A DNA stretch of 64,000 nt from Delphinapterus leucas (Eukaryota > Chordata > Mammalia > Artiodactyla > Monodontidae), in NCBI RefSeq assembly GCF_002288925.2, contig NW_022098026.1:23726039-23790038 (forward strand), written 5' to 3'. Each line of letters starts with the position of its first letter. Positions within the stretch are counted from its first letter, which is position 1. The notes beneath the pieces are model-generated. The model was given only the letters and a program-made list of their open reading frames with translations, was not told the origin of the DNA and ran no database searches. The translations under genes were made by a program, and so were the position numbers. Below, one piece after another: positions 11,156-23,849 of this stretch.

Positions 11156-12664
11156 TTGGACTTGACCCAGAAGTCAGAAGACACCACTGATAAATTTAAA
11201 GTAAGGCAGTGACTCCATCAGATTTGGGGTTCTTAAAGATTGCTCTGGATGCAGTAGGAAGAATAATTTGAGGAGGAGGGATTTTTAAAAAGCAGAAAGA
11301 TCAATTAGGAGGCTACTACATGGCTCAGTTAGAAAATGATTGTAGCTTTGACTAGTAGATTGGAAACAACTGGACAGATTCCAGGACCTTTTAGGAGGTA
11401 GATCCACAGGAGCGGGGGATAGGGGTGAGGAAGTGGTCAAGGATCACGCCCCATTTTCGGATTTGTGTGTCTAGGTCAGTGGTAGAGCCATTTGCTGGAT
11501 CAAGCAACATATGCTGAAGAGGAACAATTACGATGTTTGGGAGATAACCGTTAAGTCTCCAAGGACAGAGATGAGCTACAACTAATCCTAGTTGGATACA
11601 TAGGAGGTGCTTAAATTTTTGCAGATTAGAGCTTGCATGGTCCCCTGTATTATTTCAAGAAGCTTCTTCATAGGTCTGGGGAAAAAAGGCATCACTGATT
11701 TCATTACCCATTTCTGATATCCTTTTTTTCCAAAACTTCTACATTTAATGATTATTCATTTGGACACTCTCCCCACTACTCCACCTCTAAAATTAGTGAT
11801 TACAAGAACCCTCACAGTCATCATGAAACTAGGGTCCTGTTCTCCTAATTGCTAGGAGGGGAAAAGATAATCAACTGGTTGCTCTGATCTGGGAACCTGG
11901 TTTTCAAAAATTACTTGAAATCTAAATTGAGCTTTTTAAAGCAGTACTTAAAATTTGATTCCAGTCATTTCATTAAGACCAGCACTTGCTGAGAACCCTT
12001 TAAATAAGTTTTGAACTACCAGCGCCATGCAAAGCAATTGGAAGGAAGGAGAGCTTTCTTCTGAGAGTGAGGTGGGCTTTTTGGCATAAACAGGATTTTT
12101 CTTGTTAATGTATCATTTGACTTATTGAATTGCATCTGGGTAAAAGGTGGTAAAACAAACGCGGAGCTTATGCCCGTTCTTGTCAAGACTTCTCCAGCGG
12201 GGCCCGCCTGGGTTATACGAACCTCGCTCAACCCAGTGGACCTCAAGGATATTGTTTCAAATGAGTGGGTGCAAATTGAAGAGCTCTGCAGTCCTTCCCC
12301 GGCTGAGCTATTAATCACCCTGGCAGAGGACAGGGAAGACCTAGAGTCACACGGGGCTCTTTGTCTGTGTTGCTGATGGAAACACCCACGGTATTGCTCA
12401 CCTGGGGACAGAACAATTAGGTGAAGGCAGAAAAAAATTAACTTATTTCATCGTGGCTATGAATGACCAGAAAGAACTTTACTCAGTCAACTCAGAGAGC
12501 GTGTATTATCGTCTTACTGGGTGAACAGTGGCGGGATGGGTGCTCTGGGGGAACATGAGACATGGTCCAGGCTTCCATCAGAAGCGCCCTAAATAATTTC
12601 AGTAATTTCCCAGTTGATCTCCCTCCTTCCCGTCTGGCACTTCTGCATAGCAGCCAGAGTGAGT

Positions 12665-13245
12665 TTTTATATATTTATTTTTATTTACATACAGTAAACT
12701 TTGCTCTTTTTGGTGTCTCTGCATTCTGATAAATGCATACAGTATAACCACACTACCATCAAGACATAAAATAGTTCCAACACTTGCCAAAAAATACGAG
12801 GGCAGGCTGCCTCTTGGAAGTCCGCTCCTTCCCTGACTGCAACCCCTGGCACCCACTGATCTGTCTTCTGTTCCTGCAGTTTTCCTTTTCCAGAATGTCA
12901 CAGAAATGGAATCACATAGAATGTAGCCTTTGGAGTCTGGCTCCCTTCACTTAGCATAATGCCTTTGAGGTTCATCCATGTTGTCGGGTGTATTGGCAGC
13001 TCGTGCCTTTTCTTTGTTGAGTCATACTCCACGATGCGGATGTGCCGGAGTCTGTCATCCATTCGCCGACTGAAAGACACTGTGATTGTTTCCAATTGTT
13101 TGGCAGCTATCACTAAAGCAACTATAAACACGTGCATACCAAGTTTTGAGTGAGCCTGAGTTTTCATTTCTCTTGGGTAATTACCTAGGAGTGGGATGGC
13201 TGGGTCAGACGCTAAGGAGGAAACTGTCAAACCGTAGCATGAGCT
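12665..13245 (-). mobile_element. Old L1 3' end (ORF2 C-terminus and 3' UTR)
   Basis: Reverse translation of 12898-13260 gives L1 ORF2 C-terminal motifs: [25 protein letters not shown], and WMNLKGIMLSEGSQ. The 3' UTR lies to the left. 5'-truncated, with no duplication recognised. Confidence 0.75.
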
Positions 13246-13254
13246 TCTAAATAA

Positions 13255-13830
13255 AAGCATACATCAGATCATGTCACCCTTCCACCTAAATCCTGCCAAA
13301 GGCTTCCTATTACAGTCAATAGACTCAGAGCCTCCCAGTCGTATGCGATCCGGATCCTGCCTGCCTCCATGGTCTCCTCTTTACCACCTGTTCCTCACTC
13401 ACTCTGGTCCATCCTTCTTTCTGGTTCTTTCACATCGTTTTCTCAAACAGGCTGAGCTTTCTCCCTCTTCGGGATCTTTCCACTAGCTTGCAATCCCTCT
13501 CCTGGAATGTTCTCACGCTTGTCTTCACATGGCTGGTTCCTTCTTGGCATCTGTGTCTCAGCTTGAATGTCACCTTCTCAGCAGGTCTTCCTTGACAGCC
13601 CCCCCACCAATCTAAAGTAGCCGCCTCCCGCAGTCACCCTCTGACACATGAGAGCGTTTATTACCGCCTGGTCTTTTCTTGTTTGGTTGTTTACATGCTG
13701 GCTCTGCCACGTATGTCACCCCTTCAGCTCTCTTGTCTTTAAAGTGGGCATAATAATGCCCCTTCCCCTACTTGATGGTTTCTTTTCACAATATTACAAG
13801 CTTCTGGCGGCAGGAACTACATCTTTTTAA
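13255..13830 (+). repeat. L2 ORF2-end/3' fragment
   Basis: CATCAGATCATGTCACCCTT, CCAAAGGCTTCCTATTACAG and GGTCTTCCTTGACAGCCC are L2 3' coding-region signatures in forward order. Confidence 0.6.
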
Positions 13831-14479
13831 AAATTTTCTATCTCAACTATATTAATCATCTTAATCATCCTCACATTGTTATTAAAAAGTTCTTAAATGA
13901 AGAAAAAGTTCTTAAAGGAGCAAACTCCCTTTTACCTCTATAGGTGAATCTCTAAACTAGAATGAGACACGTGCTTTTAGAGGGCAACTGGTGACAATCA
14001 CCGTGATGGAAATTTAAGTAACTGTCCTGGAAAGTTTATTCACACAATCCCCTTTGTCAGCATATTTCCCATTTCTGAAGGACATGAACTCACAGGGCCC
14101 TGGGTGGGCAGGGTACTCAAAATACAATACAGTCAGTGGTGGTGCTAGAGCTGGCTGGAGCTAGATGGCAAGGGCTGGGTGTTAGGTTTTCAGGAATCTT
14201 GCTAGCCAGTTGTTAAACCATTGGTAGATCTTTACACCACAGAGATTGGTAAACTCTACAGATTGGGGTGAGGGGGGTCATTTGTTTGTTTGTTTTGTTT
14301 GTTTTTCTGATGTACCAGCACACCACTGACGATAAGAGGTATAGAACAAGAGAGAATGGTGCTGAGGTAAAAGTATTTAAAGGAAGTAGTAAAAGGTGGT
14401 CTTAGCCTTAGGTGATCCAGGGTCCTGAATGGATTTCCATTCTGGTTAAACACTTATCAGACGTATGGACTTGAGCAAC

Positions 14480-14650
14480 TTCCTCCACTCATTATTGCAC
14501 AAACACTCACTGAGCACCCACTCGGGGATACAGCAGAGAGCACATGTATAAGGTCTCGGCCCTCAGGCAGCTAACAGTCCGGCGGAGGAAAGGAAGATAA
14601 ATGACTACCGTGTGGAGTGGGAAAGCACAGGGGCTGCAGGAGCACTGAGA
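14480..14650 (-). repeat. L2 fragment
   Basis: ACTCATTATTGCACAAACAC...TGAGCACCCACT and GGCCCTCAGGCAGCTAACAG match reversed L2 3' sequence. Confidence 0.5.
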
Positions 14651-15013
14651 AGGACAATCAGCCAAGTCAAGGGTGGAGGGGGGGATTCAGGGGTGGCTAG
14701 AGGAAGAGGGAAGGGTCCCCCAGGTAAAGGAGGCTGGGATGATGCTGAGAGACGGGAAAATCAGAGTAGAGTATCATGGCTTGTTTAAATTCTTCAGACT
14801 TCAATAAGAGTCATAGCTACGTTGCAGGAGAGTTGTGAGAATTGATTGATATAGTAAAGGAATTGGGATATATTGATAACAGGTTGAAGCTGACCAAGGA
14901 ATGACAACTGAGGCGGTGGCATCTGAGCCGACTTCAGACTAGCCTGGGTAAGACACAGCTGCTCACACGAGATCAGGATGCCTAAATTCTCATCAGACCT
15001 TTTGCCTTTTCAG

Positions 15014-15334
15014 CCAAACCTCACTGCAAGACACCTCCTACAGAAGAACAAAGGCCGTCAGTCATCCCACACAAAAGGCATGTCCCTGGTGTCATCTTCC
15101 AGAGGCAAGGCGACCAACGCACCCACACTCCGAAGGGGCCCGGGGTCCAGGAGGAAGGGGCCCGGGCAGTTCTCCATCATGACAGCCTTGAACACCCTCA
15201 ACAGGATGGTGCACTCTCCCTCGGGGCGCCATATGGTGGAGATCAGCACCCCAGTGCTCATCAGCTCCAGCAACCCCTCTGTGATCACTCAGCACATGGA
15301 GAAAGCGGATGCTCCTCCCAGCTCTGTGGGGCAG
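15014..15334 (+). CDS. SH3RF2: SH3RF2 coding exon: basic/Ser-rich linker between SH3-2 and SH3-3
   Basis: This exon is 321 bp, 107 codons, phase 0 at both ends. The acceptor is TTTTGCCTTTTCAG and the donor is CAG then GTAGGG. It begins [16 protein letters not shown] and continues with a basic stretch ([15 protein letters not shown]), then [20 protein letters not shown] and [14 protein letters not shown]. No folded domain is evident. The region is rich in Ser, Arg and Pro, like the disordered linkers of the POSH family, where partner binding and phosphorylation occur. From memory the human sequence differs at several positions in the first 45 residues and is very close thereafter. The first in-frame ATG (14978) lies in the intron and is not a start. 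Confidence 0.95.
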
Positions 15335-15464
15335 GTAGGGAACAAACCCCTGGGATAAGGGCACCTTGGAGTTGGGCACGTGACCCACACCGTGTCACAA
15401 GCAATATTGGATCTTTAGTACCTGCTAAGCCCCCATAATGCATTAATAACAACTATTGTCATTA

Positions 15465-15585
15465 TGTGTCAGAACTGTCTATACATGATCTCATTTCATC
15501 CTTGAAACAGCCTGTGAGCTAGGTATTATTATTATTGCTATTGTTACCCCCATTTTACAGATGAGAAAACTGAGGTTTAGAGGAG
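15465..15585 (-). repeat. MIR (reverse), 130 bp after the linker exon
   Basis: GATCTCATTTCATCCTTGAA, CCCCCATTTTACAGATGAGA and AAACTGAGGTTTAGAGG are the reversed MIR core. Confidence 0.7.
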
Positions 15586-15954
15586 GGGGGTTTGCTTTCC
15601 CTTGCTAAGAGCCGTGGCATGATTCCTGTCCCTTAGAGAACTTCCCTCCAAGGAGATAATGACATCTGTTTTCTGGGATCACAGTTTAACATTCACTGTT
15701 CCATCCTCCAGTAATGTATCAGGCATCATGTGGCAGGGAAGAAAAAGGAAGAAAAAGAAATTATGGATTATTGGGTGTTTTCAGGACTAGCTATATACTT
15801 TGCAAGGCCCAGTGAAAAATGAAAATGCAGGTCAAAAATGATTAAGAATTTCAAGATGGCAACAGCAGAGCATCACACCAAGTGAAGGGCCCTTCCGAGC
15901 ACAGAGCCCTGTGTGACTATACATGTCACATACCCTTGAAGCCAGCCCTGGTGG

Positions 15955-16065
15955 TTTTCATATGGAGCATTTAATGAGATAATGTATGTAAAGTGCTTAG
16001 CACAATGCCTGGCACATACTGAGTACCCAATAAGCATTAGCTCTTAATACTACTGCTATTAATAC
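15955..16065 (+). repeat. MIR 3' half
   Basis: AATGAGATAATGTATGTAAA, GTGCTTAGCACAATGCCTGG and CCCAATAAGCATTAG form the MIR tail. Confidence 0.65.
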
Positions 16066-16552
16066 AACTGCTGTTATTAGTAAGCCTGGCCACTGAGTTG
16101 CCAACTGAAGGGAGATAAGCCAAGGGGCCGTCCTGGCAATCCAGAAGCAGAACTACTTCTAACAGCATGAGGCTATTTAGGTTGAAGGATGCTTTAAAAG
16201 ATGAAGGACCAGAGGTACAAGGCAAAGTAATTAAGAATTGCATGTCAGGTATTCTGCTATAAACACTCTTTGGAACCATGCAGGTGACAACTTGAAAAGA
16301 CAAACCTCAACTTGCACTGATGTAATTTTTATTAAGCTGTAAATCTTGTTTTTAAACATGAATCTCTACCTTGGGATTAAATGACTTAATTGGACTCTAA
16401 TCCCTTTTTAACAAGACAAGGAGGAGGAGAGAGTCAAGGGTTCCTCAAAGACCTGTGTGCTGGTCTAAAAGGAAAACAATCACCTGCTACAGCACTTCAG
16501 ACCTTATACCACTGTCTGCGTCTCTAGGAGGCTGGCTGTTGACGTCATTCTG

Positions 16553-16745
16553 CCCGCCACTTGCACTACATACACACTCACACACAATTACACTCTCCCC
16601 TCCCTATACACTCTCCTTGCATTAAAAAACTGTGAAATTCCCTTCCCTTCCTACACACACCCACTCCAAACACTTTTTTACAAGTACATACACACTTTGT
16701 GCCCCAAGTTCTACACCCCGTACACACACATACACACACATACAT
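16553..16745. repeat. Degenerate (CA)n-rich tract
   Basis: Scattered CACACA and TACACACTCAC units interrupted by CCCTTCC and unique sequence. An imperfect microsatellite rather than one pure run. Confidence 0.6.
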
Positions 16746-17631
16746 GCTCCAACATGGGAGCCTATTGACTCACAGTTAAGCGAAAGACTAGCAGAATTTT
16801 CCTGAAACCATTCTTTCTAAATATATAGACATAGGTATACGAAGTACAGCCCACACTCAGTAGATCTAGGCTAGCTCACTCAGCTATAAGTTGGCTTCCC
16901 AAAGGATTTAACCAAGAGTCACTTTCCCTGTGCCTTTTTCATTCTTCTCCCTGGTCATTTACCTCATCAACAGAGAGGCTGGACCGAAGCAGAGAATCCT
17001 AGTAGGATTCAAAACAAGTAGTATTCCTTCCTAATGTTCACAAATGGTGAGAATTCCAAAGTGTGGCATTGGCATACCCTATCCCCAGGGAACCACTGCA
17101 CAGTACTGATAGCCTTTTCTCAATTCACATGGTGGTGGATTATAAGTATTTCTACATGTTTGCCCAGATGTTGTCAAAAACACACTCTTAAAATGCCCCA
17201 CTTATGAGCTACATCTAAAGATGAGTGGAAAGTTGAGCAAATGACAAGATCTCCTGCTTCCTTTTTCTCTAACATCCTTGAGAGCTGTGGTTGGGTCTGT
17301 CTTATCAAACTCCCCCTCCTTCCCTATCCCAGCACCTTTCATATTACATAGTCCCTAGTAGGTGGTCAGTAAATCAAGGAATCAAGACATTTGGCTTAAA
17401 CATCTGGGCAGATGTTGGTGACGTATACATAGACAGGGAAGACTGGAGGAGGAATTGTTTCCTATAGAAAGATCACAGGTAAGTGTAATTCTTTCAACTA
17501 GTAGACATCTGTTGAGTGCTTACAATGTACTAATTACCAGACTGAGTCCTGGGGATTCTACTACCAAAACATCAAGAACAGCAATAATAATCTCAAACAT
17601 TTATTGAAAGTAAAAGAATTGATAGGTAGAA

Positions 17632-17680
17632 AAGGAAGGAAGGAAGGGAGGGAGGGAGGGAGGAAGGGAGGGAGGAAGGA
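17632..17680. repeat. (GGAA)n/(GGGA)n microsatellite
   Basis: Purine-only run of GGAA and GGGA tetranucleotides, about 49 bp. Composed of ETS-like GGAA cores. Confidence 0.9.
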
Positions 17681-18099
17681 ATTCTTTCTTTGTTGCCAGT
17701 GTCCTGAGTCTGGCGCTCCATCCTAAAATATGGTAAGAGCCTTTGTAGGTGAGGTACTCTCACCACTTTACAGTGACGTAATTAAGACCCCCAAAGAAAA
17801 ATGGCTGGGCCACCGTTCCTAGAATTAGTGAACAGTGAGAGTCTGTTCTGACCATAGAATTGTGTGATTCTGGCCCATAAGCTCTTGTCACTATGCTTCG
17901 CCATTAACAGAGACGTCATCAGGCAACACCGTTACATCAATGTAGTTTATCTTGAATGTCTGGAGCCTCCCTTTTCTTGCACATCTTCACTTGACTCCAA
18001 GGCCTTCCAGCATTCTCTTCCCTGCCCACCCCTCAGTAAAGAATTTGCCCTAAGTCTTCTGCACCTCAAGAAGGTTTTCATTTACTATCACTTTGTTCC

Positions 18100-18228
18100 T
18101 TTATGAACTACCGTGTCCAAGCATTGTGCATGGTACTGAAGGCACCAGGAGTAAGCTCTTGCCGACAAGGAACTCACAGTCTAGCAGGGATACAGAAAAT
18201 AAATGACTGACTATGGTGGAGTTAGGGC
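18100..18228 (-). repeat. L2 fragment
   Basis: GAACTACCGTGTCCAAGCAT...GTACTGAAGGCACCAGGAGT and AAGGAACTCACAGTCTAGCA match reversed L2 3' sequence. Confidence 0.5.
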
Positions 18229-19734
18229 TTCCTAAAATGAGATGAGCACCCTGATGGCACCCACACTGACTTAGGCAGTGAAGATACTTGGAATTTTACA
18301 ACACAGAACTGTCGACAGAGAAAGTTACTTCCTTTCCAACTTTCCCCAAGCCTCTTGGTGATATCAGAAAGTCTTAGTTTGGTGCTAGTCTGTCTTTAAC
18401 ATCCTCTCTCAGGTTTTGCTAATCTCCCTCTGTCAGGAAGAGAGAACCAGGCATCAGGCTCAGAGCTTCGGGCAAGCAATTGCCCATCTCTGAATTTCAT
18501 AACACTGTATGTTTTCATCATGTTGTCGGATGGTTATCCTCCATATCTTATAAGTGATACCAGTTCTTGTTCACAGAAGTCTATGAAAAATTTTTAATAC
18601 TTTATTAACATGTTTAAGCTTTTTTTTAAAGAACAGTGAGTTAATAAAGGTACAAGTGATATGTGGATATGGCAAAAAACCATGGAGATGGGACACAATG
18701 CAGTTTAGAAAGCACCAATCCAGAGTAAATATATGCATAATTAGAACGTGTAGGAAGTGCTACGGAAGCAGAGAAGAGGGCATTTGTTAGCTTCAGTCCT
18801 GTTCCCTGAGAGAGGGATATTTGAATATTTGAACATTGGTCCTTCTGTGACTGATGTGTAAAAAGTCCAGGAAAATTTTTTAGGGAAAAGCCTCTTTAAA
18901 GAATGTTCAGTCCCCACCAACTAAACGGAGGGGGCTTGGAGGATCAAGGAGTAGGTTTTCTGAAAACACCTCTAAAGAAACAATGAAGAGGAGGATTATC
19001 CTTCACCTCTTAAACACCAAAGGGTAGCAGTTCCTATCTTCTCACAGAGAGAAGCTGAAGCAAGGAATTCTGTTTTCCTGTTGTCATTGTGTCCTCCCAC
19101 CCTTGGGAAACCACCTGACACATCTGGCTGGAACGTCAGGAAGTGACCTTAAAGGTGAACTTTGGACTAAACACAATTGTGCTTGAAAATAATTCAGGAT
19201 TAGACCTGAAGACTCTGAGTAGGTTCCATGGGAAACTGCACTGGAGGAGGTTAAGAAGGGGGATTGGAACCAATGTAGTTGGCCTTTGGGGGAGTCCTGG
19301 AGATTATCTCTAGGTCTGCACTGAGGACGGCGATGCCTTTGAAGGAGAAGGAAAGTCAACTGCATGGGACACGAGTTAGAAAGAAGTCCGTCAGTAATGC
19401 CTCTTAAGGGAAGCCACAGTGCCAGGTCCACCCTGGAGATTCCAAAACTGACTTCTTCAGGATGTCGAGTCGGTTTGTCCCATCTCCCCACTCACAGCAC
19501 CATGAGGTGCTCTTGTTTGCTGTAACTCTAGCCTTCCTAAGACATTCTGCTCCCCCAGTCTATGCACCCTCCCTGCCCAGGGAACTCAGCCTCTTCCTCC
19601 CTTCCCCCTCCCGCCACTGCCAATCCCTCCAGCCCCCTCCTTCAGCCTGCCCCTTCCCCTGTATCACAGACCCAGGTGAGTGCAACTGCAATGCAGCTAT
19701 ATAGAAAGCCTGTCGTCATTCCAGAGTTCTCTCT

Positions 19735-20020
19735 TTCCCTCACCTTCTACATCCAGTTCGTCAGCAAGTTCAGTTTGCCACCTAAATTGCAATTGTTTCT
19801 ATTCATCCCATCCCACTGCCTTAGTTTCGGTCCCCATCACTGCTTCAGTCTCTTCCTGGTCTCCCAGAACCTTGCTCAATCTCAACCCCTCACCCTGCCG
19901 ACCCCCTCACCCCTACCCATTCTCCCAATCATAGCCTCCATACTCTGGAAAACCCAAATCCATTTGTCTGCTTCTCCTCCCCAGACCACATTGGTTACCT
20001 ACAGTCTTCAGAAGTGACAA
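19735..20020 (+). repeat. L2-like coding-end fragment
   Basis: CCCATCACTGCTTCAGTCTC, CCTCCATACTCTGG and ACCACATTGGTTACCTACAG resemble the forward L2 3' half. Diverged, so identity is tentative. Confidence 0.35.
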
Positions 20021-20024
20021 TACC

Positions 20025-20225
20025 TGCCATTAACTAAGTGCCCACTAAAAGTCAGCAACTCTCAATATGAGATGATCTACAGACATTATGACTATTCTCA
20101 CAACTCTTCAGAGTAGGTGTTCATATGCCCATTTTACCAAACAGAAAAGGTTTGGGACAGAAAAATTAGATAACTTGCCCAAAGTCTGAAAGCTAGAAAC
20201 AGACCCAGGATTTGGGGCCAGACCT
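20025..20225 (-). repeat. MIR (reverse)
   Basis: CATTAACTAAGTGCCCACTA, CCATTTTACCAAACAGAAAA and AACTTGCCCAAAGTCTGAAA follow reversed MIR order. Confidence 0.6.
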
Positions 20226-20509
20226 GTGCCTTCTCTCCCAAATGAGTGAAGGCATTCTAAACCCTCCCTGATCTGACGGTAGCCTTCCAGCCTCCCCCCA
20301 TGTCCCCTGCCACAGGCATACACAAAAGGTGCAGTGACCTTCTCAACATTTGTAAGCATAGTGTATACTAGGCCACCTCTTGGCTTTTTGTCCTTGTACC
20401 CGGCATAGTGCCTGCATTACTCTGGGCAATGAACAAATGTTTGCGGAATAAATAAATGCTGTTCCTCCTGGAATTTACTTTTGGTTCATTTGCCTGTCAC
20501 AGTCACGTG

Positions 20510-20765
20510 CATACCCCAAGCCCTGTATGTATGCCATTTCTTCAAGGAAACTTCTGCCACCCCTCTTCTGCAGAATTAATATCTTTCCCCCATGTTCACA
20601 TCACACTGTTTACACTTGTGTTCTTAGTACTATAAGCATCCCATATGTATCTTATCACCAGGCTTACTAGATTGAAAACTTGTTAGGGGCAGGGGTGGTG
20701 TTTTATTCATTTATGTTGCTGTTGACTTTCCAAAGCCCCAATAAAGTTTTCTAATAACATATTTT
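20510..20765 (+). repeat. L2 3' end
   Basis: TTTACACTTGTGTTCTTAGT, GAAAACTTGTTAGGGGCAGG and TTCATTTATGTTGCTGTTG are the forward L2 terminal segment. Confidence 0.55.
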
Positions 20766-21814
20766 GCCTCAAGAATCAAAAACAAAGACAGAGGCCTCTG
20801 ATTTACTTAAATAACTACCAATCCCTTTCCGCTCTTCTGATTACCCAGAAAATAAAACAGGGAAGATCGAGAGGGGAAAGACAGGCCACTGAAATCATTC
20901 CTTAGGATGTGATTCCCTCCCCCAGGCCTCCTCCATCCCATCCCAGGATGATAATGGCAAGTCCAAGCATCTTTCCTGGGCTCCCGGGAAGATGAGCTGT
21001 CATGTGCCTTAGGGAATTCTGAGGTCTGTAAAGCTGACCCTCCTTTCGATCCAATATTCAAAACATTCTGAAGAAAGTAATTTCTAGGAGCTTCAACTAT
21101 AAGTCCAGATCTCCCATGTCCCTTTGTCTCCATCTTTCGCAGAAATCTCCCAGCCCAACTTGAGGGTACTCAGGACAGCCATGAGAGATGGTTTTTACTG
21201 AGTAGTAATTTTTTTTTCCTTTGGACACAGTGTCAGTGCTAATGTATGTTTAAGATTCTTAGCTAATCCTCCTTCTAAGGTAATTTACAGACATAAACTT
21301 CCCCTATGCTTATATTCTTATTTTGATTATCTTCCAATATAAATCTTTATCTTTACAATTTTCACGCAACAAACCCCTGCTCACAAGTGAAGCTGTCAGA
21401 GCTCTCTTGAACTGGCCGGATTGGCCCCAAAGAGTCGTGAGTGTAAAGTGGGGAGGCTCCACTAAATGAACACCTGTCCCCTCAAACTGTTCTGTTCCAT
21501 GTCGTCATTATCTGCCCCAAAGTACCTTCTATGGGACCTAACAGGTGCTTGAAATATGTTTATTAAATTTTCAAGAACATACCCCTTGGGTGGAGACAGC
21601 CCCTTAGACTGTTCTCATACATTATCAGTTAATGTCTTAGCAGGAGTTCCCTGGCTGACATCTGAAAGCAAAAAAGAAAAAAGACACAGGGTAGAACCAG
21701 AGGGCCTCTGCTGCCCTCTGCTCTGCCAGATCCCCTGGGTAAAGAGCTGTCAGGAGCCACCTAGAGAAGCAGTGTTATGTCCAGGGGAAACCACTCCAGC
21801 CTTAGACCCAGACA

Positions 21815-21990
21815 CCTCTCCCCTGTCTCAGCAGTGAGACTTCTGACAAGTCCGTAGCTGCTCTAAGCTTCAGTTTCCATCAAAAAAGCAGGAATAACCC
21901 CTGCCTCACAAGGCTGTCGGGAATATCAAAGATGTAAAGTGGGTGTAAAGTGCTTGGCTCCCATTTTTATCATTTTTGTTATTATTAAAA
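21815..21990 (+). repeat. MIR fragment
   Basis: AAGCTTCAGTTTCCATC, CTGCCTCACAAGGCTGTCGG and GTGTAAAGTGCTTGGCTC follow MIR order. Confidence 0.65.
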
Positions 21991-22029
21991 ATGTTAGCAG
22001 TCAAAATTTCTTAGTAGTCAGTTGCTAGA

Positions 22030-22540
22030 TTTCTCTTCAAGCACTCTCCTCCAGGTTTTTTGAACTTTTTTGTAAGAGAAAATTTCAAACACATATAATT
22101 GTTAAGAGAAGAGCACAGTGAACCCTCCGGTACATATCACCCAGTCTCAACAATTATCCACTCACAGGCCTATCTTATTTCAGTTATACCCCCCCCCCCC
22201 CCCCCCCCCGCTCATGAACCTGCTCCTAACTGAGTTATTTTAAAGCAAAGCTCAGACATAATATCATTTCATCCATACACATCTCAGTATCTCTTTAAAA
22301 ATTTCAGGGAGTATTTTCTTCCAAGAGTTTAACATAAAAGTGATCCCATTATCACACACTAGAAAATGGAAAATAATTTCTTAAAAACATTAAATGTTCA
22401 GTGCTCAAATGTCCATATTTGCCTTATAAGTTTTTTACAAGATGCTTTGTTTAAATGACATCTAAATGAGGTAAACACCTTGCATTGGGTTGATATGTCT
22501 ATTAGATTTCTTTTATTCTACAGGTCCTCTTGCTTTTGCT
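22030..22540. repeat. Degraded old interspersed repeat interrupted by poly-C
   Basis: TGTAAGAGAAAATTTCAAAC, CATATCACCCAGTCTCAACA and TTGGGTTGATATGTCTATTA recall a widespread mammalian repeat, possibly an old L1 3' region. The family is uncertain. Confidence 0.4.
22189..22209. repeat. C21 homopolymer
   Basis: 21 consecutive C, followed by GCTCATG. The exact length is sensitive to sequencing error. Confidence 0.9.
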
Positions 22541-22621
22541 TTCTCTCTCTGTCTCTCTGTCTCTCTCTCTCTGTCTCTGACTCTCTCTCTCTCTCTCTCT
22601 GTCTCTCTGTCTCTCTCTCTC
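22541..22621. repeat. (TC)n/(TCTG)n microsatellite
   Basis: Pyrimidine-rich TCTC units punctuated by TCTG, about 80 bp. It makes three spurious open frames on both strands. Confidence 0.92.
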
Positions 22622-22817
22622 GTCCTTTGCCATGGACAAGTAAAAAAAGCCAAGTCATTTCTCCTGTTGAATTTTCCACATTCTGGGTAGTACTGGTTGA
22701 GCCTATGCAATGTTAACACATTCCTCTCTACCATTCATGAGGAACCATTCATGACCATTTTTTCGGGGCTGCAAAATGGTGACATTCCAAATCTGTCAAT
22801 CCTCCTGAATTTTTTTT

Positions 22818-23033
22818 TTAATATTTATTTATTTATTTGGTTGGTTGGTTGTGTCAGGGCTTAGTTGTGGCAGGCAGGCTCCTTTAGTTGCAGCTTGCGG
22901 GCTCCTTAGTTGTGGCATGCGAACTCTTAGTTGCTGCATGCATGTGGGATCTAGTTCCCTGGCCCGGGATCGAACCCAGGCCCCCTGCACTGGGAGTGTG
23001 GAGTTTTAACCACTGCGCCACCAGGGAAGTCCC
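22818..23033 (-). mobile_element. CHR-type SINE, long subtype, internally shortened
   Basis: Reverse-oriented: AATATTTATTTATTTATTTG tail, CCCGGGATCGAACCCAGG B-box region, and CCACCAGGGAAGTCCCC head. Flanked by CCTCCTGAATTTTTTT at 22801 and 23034. Confidence 0.92.
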
Positions 23034-23849
23034 CCTCCTGAATTTTTTTAAGCTGCAATGCTTCTGTAAGATTGACTACTACCTTCTAAGAGTTGATGAT
23101 GTGTAAGATCCTATACTGTGAGTTTTAACTAAATTATTTCACAATGATCTCCAAACTTTCATACCATAGGCCCTCAGCATATACTGGGGAATCCAAAGTT
23201 CATGTCTTAACCACCATATATTTATTCTCTCCCCACCCGTCCCGTGTTTCTCTCTCTCTCCTCCTTGTTTGTTCCCGGGCGTTTCCCTAGTTCAAAGACA
23301 GGACTCATTTCTCACCACCTTCTCTCCTGGCATGTTTGCCATCACTGAACTGCTACTCCTTTTTCCACTGGCCGCTGCCAGCTGGGCTAATCTCCCCTGC
23401 CTGCCTGTGCCAGTCTGCTTGTTTACATCCTTATCACTGCCCTCAGGCCGGCCTCCTCATCCTGGCCCCTTCAGCCGTGTGTTCACCCTTCTGCCCCTCC
23501 TGAGGAGTGGTTCCCACAGCTGGGCTAAGACCAGGAGGAAAAGACCAGGTTTCTTCAGCCTGGAGAAGAAAGGGCTTCAGTGTTGCTGTGGGAATAGGAG
23601 TTGACTTTACTTTTCCAAACATGGGTTTATAGACTGGTTTTGTGTTCCTGTGTCTGGAAGAGGAAAGGAACATAAATCAGCACATGAAGGATTTCATGAG
23701 GAACAGGGAGAAATTGCTCCCATCACATAGACTGTTAGAAACTAAGTACTGAAAATGCTGAAGGAGCCTGTGGATGCTGCTGTTGGATTTTGGGGTGATT
23801 TTTATTTTTCCCTGTAGAGGAAGGCAGCTTAATATAAACAGAAGGGCTC

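Larger units (their letters stand above)
8590..15013 (+). other. SH3RF2: SH3RF2 intron between SH3-2 and linker exon (6.4 kb)
   Basis: GTACGT to CAG, phase 0. It holds old L1 and L2 pieces. Positions 11300-12660 and 13835-14480 show no recognisable repeat apart from a short AT-rich stretch. The block 12130-12380 is discussed in the findings. Confidence 0.85.

Noticed and set aside
19084..20017. Overlapping 135- and 151-codon frames as a possible gene
   Set aside because: Composition is that of CT-rich DNA, no recognisable domain, and the two frames run through L2-like and pyrimidine-rich sequence with no matching splice sites.
22480..22734. Ser/Leu-rich and Arg/Glu-rich frames on both strands
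   Set aside because: Products of the TCTC/TCTG microsatellite.
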